Assembly: GCA_964017235.1 (NCBI GenBank) | Contig: OZ024933.1 | Span: 10,233,962-10,297,961, forward strand | Direction: 5' to 3' | Length of the DNA stretch: 64,000 bases | Origin: Sabellastarte sp. h YS-2021 | Lineage: Eukaryota > Annelida > Polychaeta > Sabellida > Sabellidae | In this document: positions 56,301 to 61,596 of the stretch, one piece after another | Layout: each line of letters starts with the position of its first letter | Position numbering within the stretch: the first letter of the stretch is position 1 | The notes under the pieces: model-generated | What the model was told of the DNA's origin: nothing | Databases searched by the model: none | Seen by the model: only the letters and a program-made list of their open reading frames with translations | Position numbers and translations under genes: made by a program

Positions 56301-59178
56301 CCCATTGCACACTAGCGTGGCGCGGCGCGGCTAAATAAAATAGAAATAATGGCAGTAGTTCACTGCTTGTACATATGTGCGTCGCGACGCAGATTTTTCC
56401 ATTTAGAAAATTTTCTATTTTTTTGAAAAACCGCGCATTTTTTTCTCTGTTTTGCCCAAGTTTTCATATATATTTGGATTTTCCACATATTTAAAATTGT
56501 AGTGTATCACAGAACTCTACACAAATATATTAGTTGGAAAACAAAATGCAAGCACACAGGCTCATTGTGAAGGGATTAACTACAGGCAGATAGATGACAA
56601 AATATGGTGTTTGTCCATATAGTCACATAAAAGGGTTGAACTGAATGAAGATTGCAATTACCAGTTATTCTAAGGGGCACACTGGACAATAGCCAGTATT
56701 ATAAAAGTAACACTGGTCAAAGGCAAGGCCCTTCATTGTGGAGAGATTAAATGTAATTAAGGGTAGGATAGCTGTTGAAATGGCGATTGTGGAAATGTAC
56801 TGTGGGGTATTGGATGTTTAATTATATGTGATTATGTTAACTATTCCAGTCAATTTCACTGTACTTTAATAATATTTTATCATTTTACTGAAAACCGCTG
56901 GGGAAAATCGCCCAAATGTGCAAAGTAAAGAAAAATAGCCTTCTCAGCATGCAGTAAAAATCGTATCACGCCGCGCCGCGTATATGTGCATAGGCCTTAA
57001 TTCTTACCATAAATGTTTCAATCAGTTATTTGTATCTCTTTATAGCTGTTCTTACCTTTAGCCTTGCATTAATTAATCAATTTGCATATCATACTCCTAT
57101 ACAAACAGGAGTTTACAGCAACTGAAATGTCTAAACTAGTCTAATACACAAACTGTTCTGGCATTGCATTTGGGAATAAAACTTGACCTATGCAGAGAAC
57201 AGATGCAAATTTGTTCCACCAGAAAGACAATTCACCAAAACCAGTGAACCATCGTTTCACCTTGAAGGAGGGGCAAAAGATCAAGTCTGAAAACATCAGA
57301 AGATTCTCAGCCCATAATATCCTACAAGTTGGTTTCACATTGCAAACCTCTAGGATCAATAATAAGCAAGTTACAATCACTTTTAAGTTTGGTTGTCCTC
57401 ATTAGACCTTGAAGGAGGGGCTCAAGGTCAAATCTGATCACATCAGAAGATTCCCAGCCAATGATTTCCTCTAAGTTGGTTTCACATTGCAAGCTTGTAA
57501 GATCAATAATAAGCAAATTATAAGCACCTTTAAGTTTGGCTATCCTCGTTTAACCTTGAAGGAGGGGCCCAAGGTAGAATCTGAACACATGAGAAGACTC
57601 CCAGCCCATGATTTCTTATAAATTGTTCACATTGCAAACCTCTAGGACCAATAATAAGTGAATTATAAGCAATTTTAAGTTTGGCTATCCTTGTTGGACC
57701 TTGAAGGAGGGGTCCAAGGTCAAATCTGACCACAGAAAAAGGAATCCCAGCCATTCATTTCCTGTATAAGTTGGTTTCACATTGCAAACCTACATGACCA
57801 ATAATAAGCAAGTTATAAGCTCTATTAAGTTTTGCTGTCCTCGTTTGATCTTGAACAAGAGGTCCAAGGTTAAATCTGATCACATCAGAAGATTCCCAGA
57901 CCTTGATTTCCAACAGGTTAGTTTCACATTGCAAACCTCTAGGACCAATAATAAAGAAGATATAGGCACTTTTAAAGTCTGGTACATGGGGCACTTTGGT
58001 TCTCTGTGGGTGACCTTGAGTTACAAGCTTCAAGGTCAAATGTCTACAAGGTTGTACAGGACATATATATTTGTTATACCTTTCACCTATGAAAGCATTC
58101 AACCATCTACCTATGAGAACCAGCCAGTAGAAAAAGGTTGAGAATTTTCAAAGAAATGCCCACGGTGGCCATCTTGTTTTTCAGAATGAGGCTAATTTCA
58201 ATCCCAGAGAAGCTTACCTCCCAATGAAGATATCCCGCAAATTTGGCGAACCTAGCTGAGAGGGCTAATACCGAAAATGTGTGCGATGTGGCGATATAAT
58301 GAATGCTAAACCAAAGTATCCACCAGATGTTTTCGGTGGATACAATAAGAGCTTTTAACTGAGTTTCAGAAAGAATCATTCTGAATATTTGAATTTCTAA
58401 GAACTTGAACACAGCCACTTACTGTTACTGTCTGCTGGTATGGCTGGATTTGTACTCTCAGAACATGATTTCTGTTGTTCAATGTTGGCTGAAGCTGAAA
58501 TGAATTGGATTACAATGTATATGTTTATCATCACCAGAAACTAAGTAATTTGAAAAGACCTCTAAATATTTTTTGGCAATGAAGGGGACTCATTTTGAAA
58601 GACATCTAAATTAAATTCCATAAAGTTTAAAGTGAATATTTGGCTGGCATGTTAAAATAGAATTTTAATATTCCATCAAGCAATAACAACATTTATGAGC
58701 TTGCAAACTTTTTCCGTTACTTTTTACATTATTTCCAGCTCAATAACTCATGACAATATAACTTAGGACAGTAACAAATCCCTCTGTTATCTGAACTTCT
58801 GTTACTCGATTCTTTTCAATTATCAGACCTCAAACTCACCCTGCCAAATCCATTTAAACCTATTATTTTGCTCCTTCTATTATCCATTCCCTGTATTATC
58901 TGACCTAATTGTTACTCTCCAAAGAGGGTCGGATAATAGAGGTTATGTTGTAAACAAAGTATTTGCATCCATGATCGACATGCTGTTTTCAGAGATTACT
59001 ATTTATAAACAATTCCTGTTAAAACACTTTAAATGTCAAATACCTTGTTCTTGTACTTTTTTGGCTTCATTATACAACATTTTTATAGCTTTCCTTTCTT
59101 CAGCATTGAGAGAATTGTTGTTTGTAAGTGACTTAAAAAGCTCTATCCTCTTCTGAGCCTCAATATTAATCCACACTT
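20130..59178 (-). CDS. Multi-exon gene of the DUF7869-type (GHTHEDxD) family
   Basis: Whole-gene entry for ten minus-strand exons listed separately: 59044-59178, 58423-58494, 29583-29866, 27517-27641, 27032-27240, 26482-26603, 23933-24068, 23109-23418, 22071-22278, 20130-20351. Splice phases agree at seven of nine junctions; those between 29583-29866 and 27517-27641, and between 22071-22278 and 20130-20351, do not. The protein has two Cys-rich segments, then DGMDQAKTN, QMDNCARENKN and GHTHE+DID, which I recognise from an uncharacterised family widespread in animals, plants and oomycetes (I believe DUF7869). No function is established. The Asp/Asp/Glu layout recalls RNase H-fold transposases. 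The gene start was not found. It is either a host gene of possible transposon origin or a gene starting to decay. Confidence 0.7.
20352..20945. other. Intronic DNA with a ~43-bp tandem duplication
   Basis: At about 20758-20840 the segment AAAAGGCGGGTTGTGCAATC followed by AGTATC..GGGTAATAACAC occurs twice in tandem, the second copy 2 bp shorter. Nothing else is recognised. Confidence 0.6.
20946..21985. repeat. ~140-bp tandem repeat family with GCCATCTTGTTTTTT core
   Basis: About five diverged units at roughly 20950-21090 and 21410-21960. They share TAGCCATCTTGTTTTTT, GGCACCAATTT, a CCTAGG.TGTGCCCTACCACC-like segment, GTTAAGTTTCAAATTGATNG and GAAGCATCTTTGAGTTAG. The family sits in the intron between the exons at 22071 and 20351. 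The interval 21170-21400 is more diverged. No coding signal is visible. Confidence 0.7.
22071..22278 (-). CDS. DUF7869-type gene exon: DIDARFSRISAQ segment
   Basis: The acceptor ATAATTGTAG precedes AT ATA GAT. Joined to the GAA G of the preceding exon this reads GHTHE-DIDARFSRISAQLKK, completing the family signature GHTHEDxD..FSRI. Downstream are TLPQLIDVVNSS, an acidic helix, NIRDWIKPYLNELHDH and TLPHAY, matching the family's ...W..PYL..LH.H..PH.. block. The exon ends at a good donor (TACTA, then GTATGT) at 22071, or at the overlapping in-frame TAG at 22070-22072. A SINE sits only 32 bp upstream of the acceptor counting its target duplication. Confidence 0.8.
22324..22562 (-). mobile_element. 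tRNA-derived SINE (family 2) with 13-bp target duplication
   Basis: Minus strand. The head contains GTGGCAGAGTGG (A box), and the B box GGGTTCGATCCC is at plus-strand 22498-22511. The body holds GGTTTCCTCTGCCCTTCCA on the minus strand, and the tail is (AAAT)n at 22324-22340. The target duplication CCAGAAATGAAAA is at 22311-22323 and 22563-22575, perfect over 13 bp. A second copy lies at 59954-60194. It is inserted in the intron just upstream of the 22071-22278 exon. Confidence 0.93.
22576..23108. other. Intronic DNA, nothing recognised
   Basis: Intron between the exons ending at 23109 and 22278, outside the SINE. AT-rich, without repeats or open frames worth naming. Confidence 0.5.
23109..23418 (-). 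CDS. DUF7869-type gene exon: QMDNCARENKN core
   Basis: Acceptor TTTTCACAG, donor GAAG then GTTTGT; 310 nt, entered in phase 0 and left in phase 1. Translation: TVDASKLLQTHITGVLVHGR, LLDLMQWPHDSNLALN, LYIQMDNCARENKNKYFIGM, LLVKLGFVKDIFLSFLMVGH, THE. Family hallmarks are HGxxxxxYxD.....HDSN, LY.Q.DN...ENKN and GHTHE. The Asp of QMDN and the Glu of GHTHE are 39 residues apart and could be two of three metal-binding carboxylates of an RNase H-like fold (inference). This is the best-supported exon of the window. Confidence 0.88.
23419..23932. other. Intron with a 119-codon AT-rich open frame
   Basis: The minus-strand frame 23500-23859 is open but AT-driven (poly-Lys/Asn/Phe). It is bypassed by the phase-0 splice that joins the exons on either side, and shows no family motif. 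Confidence 0.5.
23933..24068 (-). CDS. DUF7869-type gene exon: IIVDGMDQAKTN segment
   Basis: Acceptor ATTTTTTAG precedes GAATGAAAG; donor CCAAAG then GTAAATG; 136 nt, entered in phase 2 and left in phase 0. Translation: (Q)NERDSYYKRRAEASAKPKEI, LNIIVDGMDQAKTNIPHFRG, WQMPK. The motif I-I-x-D-G-M-D-Q-A-K-T-N..P is a signature of the family. Its first Asp lies on a hydrophobic strand, as the first catalytic Asp of DDE transposases does (inference). Confidence 0.87.
24196..24343. repeat. 74-bp tandem duplication
   Basis: GAAGCAGAGTAGAACCTCGA... at 24196 repeats at 24270 with one clear difference. Each copy has a small hairpin, AACCTC-GAATCT-GAGGTT. Confidence 0.85.
24344..24740. other. Intronic DNA, nothing recognised
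   Basis: AT-rich spacer between the 74-bp duplication and the repeat element that begins near 24740. Confidence 0.4.
24741..26100 (-). repeat. Dispersed repeat with ~146-bp tandem units, inverted relative to 57182-58270
   Basis: Begins near GGATGAAAGTCGGGGATAG with a GCCGCCGCTGCCGCCG tract. It contains an ATATAT run at 25010-25026 and an AACAAGATGGCTGCCGCAG stretch. From about 25440 there are four to five units starting TTATAACTCGCTTATTATTG and containing CCTAGAGGTTTGGGATGGTA, AAATCATGGGCTGGGAATCT and CCTTGGGCCCCTCCTTCAAG. Unit starts are near 25440, 25590, 25733, 25806, 25952 and 26082. The reverse complement matches 57210-58215 along most of its length, so two copies face each other across the array. 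Short open frames here are repeat-derived. Confidence 0.8.
26482..26603 (-). CDS. DUF7869-type gene exon: FTKCNVCMLAAH zinc-ribbon half
   Basis: Acceptor ATTCACAG precedes CACACAAAG; donor CAACA then GTAAGTG; 122 nt, entered in phase 0 and left in phase 2. Translation: HTKFTKCNVCMLAAHLLQQN, TTPQLCSSILKDRDEHLNRQ. The F.KC..C pattern followed by a charged helix ending R.EHL..Q matches the family, where a CxxC pair precedes a helix leading into the R.xYY region of the next exon. Confidence 0.8.
27032..27240 (-). CDS. DUF7869-type gene exon: central helical segment
   Basis: Acceptor TTTGTGATAG precedes GTAAAATAG; donor TACAAG then GTAATAT; 209 nt, entered in phase 1 and left in phase 0. Translation: GKIATGFMEHYVHFNGDHSP, EVSRILMPQGVNIKDIYTEY, KNQYMANQQVSQSQFYKLWQ, EHFAHVSFYK. 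The pattern ..YV...GD..P...I.LP......D+Y..Y.......(V)S.S.F..+W...F.HV is characteristic of the family and directly precedes the CxxC exon. Confidence 0.83.
27517..27641 (-). CDS. DUF7869-type gene exon: ISKRTYQRV segment
   Basis: Acceptor AATTTCTTAG precedes GAAATTTTGG; donor GAGAAAG then GTATTA; 125 nt. Translation: KFWYNTVIKISKRTYQRVVT, MKKQGIYWMQAPVSQSSRAE, K. It resembles the family's VC...F...L.ISK+T...V helix-turn-helix-like stretch. It leaves in phase 1, agreeing with the next exon, but needs two bases from the previous exon, which my best donor there does not supply. A short exon encoding the usual G..VC residues may be missed. Confidence 0.68.
27990..29330. repeat. Tandem array of ~9 units of ~150 bp with GGCGGCCATCTTGGATTTTA core
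   Basis: Units share GAATATCTCGAAAACCGTAA, GAGATAGCGATTTCGAGCGA, TTTTGACCCACAGGGTAGTA, CAGGAGTATCCTGTG, AAAAATTTCAATTTTTGCCA and CTTTTGGCGGCCATCTTGGA. Unit starts recur about every 150 bp from roughly 28080 to 29300. Internal divergence is moderate, suggesting an older array than the 3.77-kb one. It lies in the intron between exons 29583-29866 and 27517-27641. The end near 29330 (ATGGCAGTGGTCTTGTTT) recalls the end of the element at 33060-33100. Confidence 0.88.
29583..29866 (-). CDS. DUF7869-type gene exon: CGCQRKCNAKF Cys cluster
   Basis: Acceptor CTTTTAATAG precedes ACACTGGTAC. Entered in phase 1, it reads NTGTAKGYSSKRKHDGIQID, KIEDELLVECGCQRKCNAKF, NKYDILRYRKQYHMRTMGFD, QQTELLKMYRSSLFQHSRGQ, TLHLVDGHLSYNTL, then TAA at 29583. 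The C-x-C-x3-C cluster followed by a long helix is the usual N-terminal zinc-binding part of the family. A KRK cluster upstream could aid nuclear import. The donor is unresolved: TTTAA then GTTACA at about 29600 is the best visible but leaves phase 1, which does not fit the next exon found. Confidence 0.65.
29867..30888. other. Intronic DNA, nothing recognised
   Basis: AT-rich left part (in plus coordinates) of the large intron; no repeats or open frames of note. Confidence 0.45.
30892..33098. mobile_element. Repeat element with terminal TATCTCCCGCCT inversion and 302-bp internal units
   Basis: The left end is a near-perfect 37-nt hairpin (30892-30928, ATCTCCCGCCTGCGGCC against GGCCGAGGTCGGGAGAT), followed by CGTCCGTCCGTCCGTCTG. 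The right end near 33060 reads AAGGCGGGAGATAACTGC..., the inverse of the left TATCTCCCGCCT. Inside are ~302-bp units starting CACGTTTTTGCATAAACC at about 30965, 31265 and 31567, each containing AAAACAAAATGGCCGCCAT. The third is interrupted by a hAT MITE. The last ~1.9 kb is part of every unit of the large array. Non-coding; class unknown. Confidence 0.65.
31810..32341. mobile_element. hAT-type MITE with perfect 8-bp target duplication (copy 1)
   Basis: 532 bp, with ends TAAGGCTGTAACGATTC and ...GCTTGCAGCCCTA (inverted TAGGGCTGCAA). It is flanked by CTTGATAG at 31802-31809 and 32342-32349. The 8-bp duplication plus TA(A/G)GGCTGCAA ends indicate a non-autonomous hAT transposon. Present at the same place in all seven array units. 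Confidence 0.88.
34094..34797. mobile_element. MITE with GC-rich inverted ends (copy 1)
   Basis: ~700 bp. The left end TAAAGCCCATTGCACACTAG + CGTGGCGCGGCGCGG mirrors the right end, which on the other strand reads TTAAGGCCTATGCACATATA + CGCGGCGCGGCGCG. It includes the palindrome ATCTGCGTCGCGACGCAGAT at about 34174-34193. A diverged copy is at 61597-62921. The transposon superfamily is not determined and no clear target duplication was seen. Repeated in array copies 2-5 and 7; copy 6 has lost its right part. Confidence 0.75.
35008..38773. repeat. Array copy 2
   Basis: 3766 bp. Carries G in GTTTGTCGATAGTC (shared with copy 4 only) and C in TAGTTCTCCAG. Its hAT MITE, displaced by 3794 from copy 1, spans about 35604-36135. 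Confidence 0.95.
38774..42539. repeat. Array copy 3
   Basis: 3766 bp. Carries C in GTTTGTCCATAGTC and T in TAGTTCTTCAG (the latter shared with copy 5 only), plus a private C-to-G change in CATCTTAGTTC near 40540. Confidence 0.95.
42540..46305. repeat. Array copy 4
   Basis: 3766 bp. Carries the copy-2-type G and C variants, plus a private AAAGTTTGTCATG near its left end. Confidence 0.95.
46306..50071. repeat. Array copy 5
   Basis: 3766 bp. Carries the copy-3-type C and T variants, plus a private CTTCAGTTACTCGG inside its hAT MITE and GATTAATTTAAAT near 49136. Confidence 0.95.
50072..53443. repeat. Array copy 6, with internal deletion
   Basis: 3372 bp. It retains the 28-bp segment seen in copy 1. 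About 445 bp at its right end (rest of the GC-ended MITE and the tail) is replaced by ~24 bp (TTGGCAAATAATCTTATAAAC and AAA) at 53420-53443. The filler repeats TTGGCA from the flank, as in end-joining repair. Confidence 0.93.
53444..57211. repeat. Array copy 7 (right edge)
   Basis: ~3768 bp. Shares CCGCTGGGGA with copy 1 and has private changes (CCATATAGTCAC, CACGCCGCGCCGCG). Its right end continues into GTTCCACCAGAAAGAC, the natural continuation of this repeat family (compare 63733-64000). This edge is therefore ancestral. Confidence 0.93.
57182..58270 (+). repeat. Dispersed repeat with ~150-bp tandem units, inverted copy of 24741-26100
   Basis: It starts GACCTATGCAGAGAACAGAT and has about five units containing CCTTGAAGGAGGGGCCCAAG, AAATCTGATCACATCAGAAG, ATTCCCAGCCCATGATTTCC and TTTCACATTGCAAACCTCTA. 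It ends with GGTGGCCATCTTGTTTTTCA near 58165. The array's unit tail is the first ~30 bp of this element plus upstream DNA. A third, partial copy begins at 63733. Confidence 0.82.
58423..58494 (-). CDS. DUF7869-type gene, candidate exon 2
   Basis: Acceptor TTCATTTCAG precedes CTTCAGCC; donor AACA then GTAAGTGG; exactly 72 nt, phase 1 on both sides. Translation: (A)SANIEQQKSCSESTNPAIP, ADSN. Low-complexity, Ser/Asn-rich linker. It joins in frame to 59044-59178 upstream and, across ~28.5 kb, to 29583-29866 downstream. Splice sites are good but there is no family motif, so assignment to this gene is inference. Confidence 0.48.
58495..59043. other. Short intron, nothing recognised
   Basis: 549 bp of AT-rich DNA between two candidate exons. 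Confidence 0.4.
59044..59178 (-). CDS. DUF7869-type gene, candidate exon 1 (coiled segment)
   Basis: Acceptor TTTTTCAATCAAG precedes AAGTGTGG; donor GAACAAG then GTATTTG; 135 nt, phase 1 on both sides. Translation: VWINIEAQKRIELFKSLTNN, NSLNAEERKAIKMLYNEAKK, VQEQ. A charged, amphipathic helix likely to form a coiled coil. The real first exon with a start codon was not found. The frame is also open across the acceptor, so the upstream boundary is uncertain. Confidence 0.42.
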
Positions 59179-59674
59179 CTTGATTGAAAAATGAAAAGTG
59201 GTAAACTGCTGGAAGTTATGTATATCAGATGAATATAGATATTTCAAAACCAAGTAACTCCTGACAAAAATGCAAATCACTGATGTTTTTGAAATTCAAA
59301 ATTGCCGCCAAATTATAATCAAAGATACTACATACATACATACTACATACACAGTGAACAGTCACAATGACTAGTCTTTCTGTGACTTTAGAATCTGCAA
59401 TATTCACAGAATTCAGTTCTAGTTATGTCTAACTTCCCCTTATACCCCCAAAACACTTATATTTTAGGGCATTTAAATTGGATCCCCTTATACCTAAATT
59501 TGATTAACATTGGTTTTAATTATAAACAGTCTACTTTACTGTTTTTGGTGCCTTACTTAATAATAGTATGAAAAAATTGAACAATTAGCAGGTAGTGAAT
59601 AAGGCTATGTAACTAGATTTTTCTGAGTGTTTATCCACTTTTACTTTTTCACATGAAACCCCTGTTCCACTATG
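59179..59674. other. Unassigned DNA
   Basis: AT-rich, with CATACATACTACATACA-type short repeats near 59328-59352. No gene seen. Confidence 0.4.
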
Positions 59675-60287
59675 TCAATATGCTGACCCCCTGAAAATTA
59701 GTCTTTTGGGAAGTTTTCTTGAGTATTTGTAAACCATAGTCATGGGTGGTGGTTTCATTCCAGATTTTCTGTTGACTCTTTTTCTTTCTGGCCTACCAAA
59801 TGTAAGTTGGGGTCTGTAAAATTTTACAGGTTGGGAGGTAAAGTCAGGAAATTCTGTAACCTCAGGAAAAATGTCCAAACTGTGTAATAACTTAGAAAAA
59901 GTCAACAACTTTGCTCCCCAACTCTCAAAATCATGGTAAGGTAATCTCGATATATTTATTTTATTTAATTTTTTGGGCTTTTACGTCACTTTCAACACTG
60001 TACAGGTCATATCATGATGGGTAGTTGGAAGGGCAGAGGAAACCAGTACATACAGTTCATCAGGGTTCTGTACTGTAAACTGCTGACCAACGGCAAGCAA
60101 CTACAAGCTTGCCCACTAGAGGCCGTGCCGGAAACCGAACCCCGGCCTCAGAGGTGGGAGGCAAGAGTGTTACCACTCTGCCACTGTGGCCCCCGTAATC
60201 TTGATATGATACGACTGACAGTTTCATCGTAACTGCCACTGGTATTACAATTGCGTAGGTTGGGGAGGTTTTTAACCCTGATTTTAA
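59675..60287 (-). CDS. Unrecognised coding-like segment interrupted by a SINE
   Basis: On the minus strand, from an acceptor-like TGAAATTATAG near 60288, the frame reads LVKIRVKNLPNLRNCNTSGS, YDETVSRIIS and reaches the SINE at 60194. On the far side the same frame resumes as RLPYHDFESWGAKLLTFSKL, LHSLDIFPEVTEFPDFTSQP, VKFYRPQLTFGRPERKRVNR and KSGMKPPPMTMVYKYSRKLP before a TGA at 59675. Before the SINE arrived it was a continuous ~120-codon frame. The TSG...RI.SRL stretch is loosely SAP-like, but I do not recognise the protein. It may be an upstream exon of the same gene, a neighbouring gene or transposon-derived. With the 241-bp SINE in place it cannot encode the original product. Confidence 0.45.
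59954..60194 (-). mobile_element. tRNA-derived SINE (family 2), second copy, inside a coding-like frame
   Basis: Same family as 22324-22562: A box GTGGCAGAGTGG, B-box-like GGGTTCGGTTTCC at the corresponding place, shared body (GTAGTTGGAAGGGCAGAGGA on the plus strand) and a TATTTTATTTAATTTT tail. Target duplications GTAATCTCGATAT (59941-59953) and GTAATCTTGATAT (60195-60207) differ at one base. Minus-strand orientation. Confidence 0.9.
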
Positions 60288-60466
60288 CCAGAACAAGCTA
60301 TAATTTCAGTTTTATTGCTGAAAAACAGATGAACCTATTCTTTACTCCTGTTAGTCAGGAACCCCACTTTTACCTTGTATACTCAGTTCAGTTAATTGTA
60401 AAGGAATTCATAATGTTTTTAAATATAATTTTTAATGTCAAAGCAGTTGTATCCATGATTTGGAAT

Positions 60467-60946
60467 CCAATGGTAAGGTACTGAAAAGTAATAATGGATC
60501 AGTACCAAAAATGTGTACATCACTAGTGCATAACCATACCGATTTCGAGATGTTTTAGTACACCTGAACCAAAAATGGATGTTTCCCCTTAACAGCATCA
60601 CAGTAAAAGTCTCCAAGTGCACGGAAATATGTCATAAAAGTGTGTGATTTCTTCAGTTTTCTGGTTTCCAATATTTTAAGTTTTCCTTCTATTATATGTT
60701 TGAGAAGCGAGATTGAGTTTATAAAGTGTCACAACCAAACCATGGAATTTTTGTTCAAAGTCTGCAAATACATGAAAATATGGGATAAAAGCTTATAATT
60801 TCTTCAGATTTGGGGCACGTTTCTAATATTTTAACTCTTGCTTCCATTATACATGTTGGCAAGTGAAGTGGGAGTTTTAAAATCTCATCACGGTATTTCA
60901 GTCAAATGCTCTCGATACTGAGAAACCAGGTCCACTGACCCTTCCC
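60467..60946 (-). mobile_element. Older, diverged copy of the hAT MITE found at 62056-62555
   Basis: Aligns by eye with the reverse complement of 62056-62555: CCATACCGATTTCGAGATGT, TTTTAGTACACCTGAACC, ATTTCTTCAGATTTGGGG, AAAATCTCATCACGGTATTT and TCAAATGCTCTCGATACTGA. It ends near ACTGACCCTTCCCTA. Ends are eroded and no target duplication is recognised. Confidence 0.75.
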
Positions 60947-61596
60947 TATTCAAAACCTATGGAATTGCTCTTTAGGCCTCATTTTCACTTTGAAAGTAGT
61001 CAGATAGTTGTCATACTTTGCCATAATATGCCCTCTCTGCAACCCTGGATCAGGAGGTACAATGGTTTATCCATAATGGGATAGTCCCCTAATATTTGAT
61101 AAGGACTCAGGACCAAAAACCTTTAGGCTGTTGGTAAACAAATACAACATTTATGTTTCATTTCCAAAATGGTGCGAGTTAAATCAGTTATATTCAATAT
61201 GCCTAATATAAATGTATAAAATATATATTGTAGATATTAAGATGCACGTTTTAACAAAGGAATATGTAGCTAAAGAGAAATCATGTCAAAAACAAGTAAC
61301 ATTAATTTTTTTCACAATGTTTCTGTTACTATGCAAACTTTTCTACAATAATTTCAACAACTGATCTTAAAAAGATTTATCTACTGTTTATTTGTGATGT
61401 GTTTTGATCAATTAAATGAAACTTCCCACATTATCTTGAATAAAAAAAATATCCAAGAATTGTCAAGTCTGTACCAAGTTTGCATTCAAATTAATGTTCA
61501 AATGAATCATTCAGTAATTAGATGTGTTTATATTGAGTGCTTTCCTGGAAACTGTTAGTTTATCTTTTCACAAGCACAGATACAACACTTTCCGGG
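60947..61596. other. Unassigned AT-rich DNA
   Basis: No gene or repeat recognised. Confidence 0.4.

Larger units (their letters stand above)
31214..57211. repeat. 26-kb array: seven tandem copies of a 3.77-kb unit
   Basis: Unit boundaries, placed at TTGGCACTAGTTC, are 31214, 35008, 38774, 42540, 46306, 50072 and 53444, ending at about 57211. Lengths are 3794, 3766 (four times), 3372 and ~3768. By eye copies differ by well under 1% apart from a 28-bp indel and one ~420-bp net deletion. Each unit contains the right part of the TATCTCCCGCCT element (with a hAT MITE inside), ~1 kb of unique DNA, a MITE with GC-rich ends, and a ~210-bp tail that is the start of the repeat seen uninterrupted at 57182-58270. 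The array occupies the large intron of the minus-strand gene. The repeated 63-74-codon frames are not genes. Confidence 0.97.

Noticed and set aside
31214-57211. The array being purely an assembly error
   Set aside because: Copies carry private variants, an alternating pattern, a 28-bp indel and a unique deletion, which a simple assembly loop would not create. The exact copy number remains unproven.
57755-58141. Overlapping open frames of 115-119 codons on both strands
   Set aside because: They come from the ~150-bp repeat units, and similar frames recur in the inverted copy at 25.7-26.1 kb.
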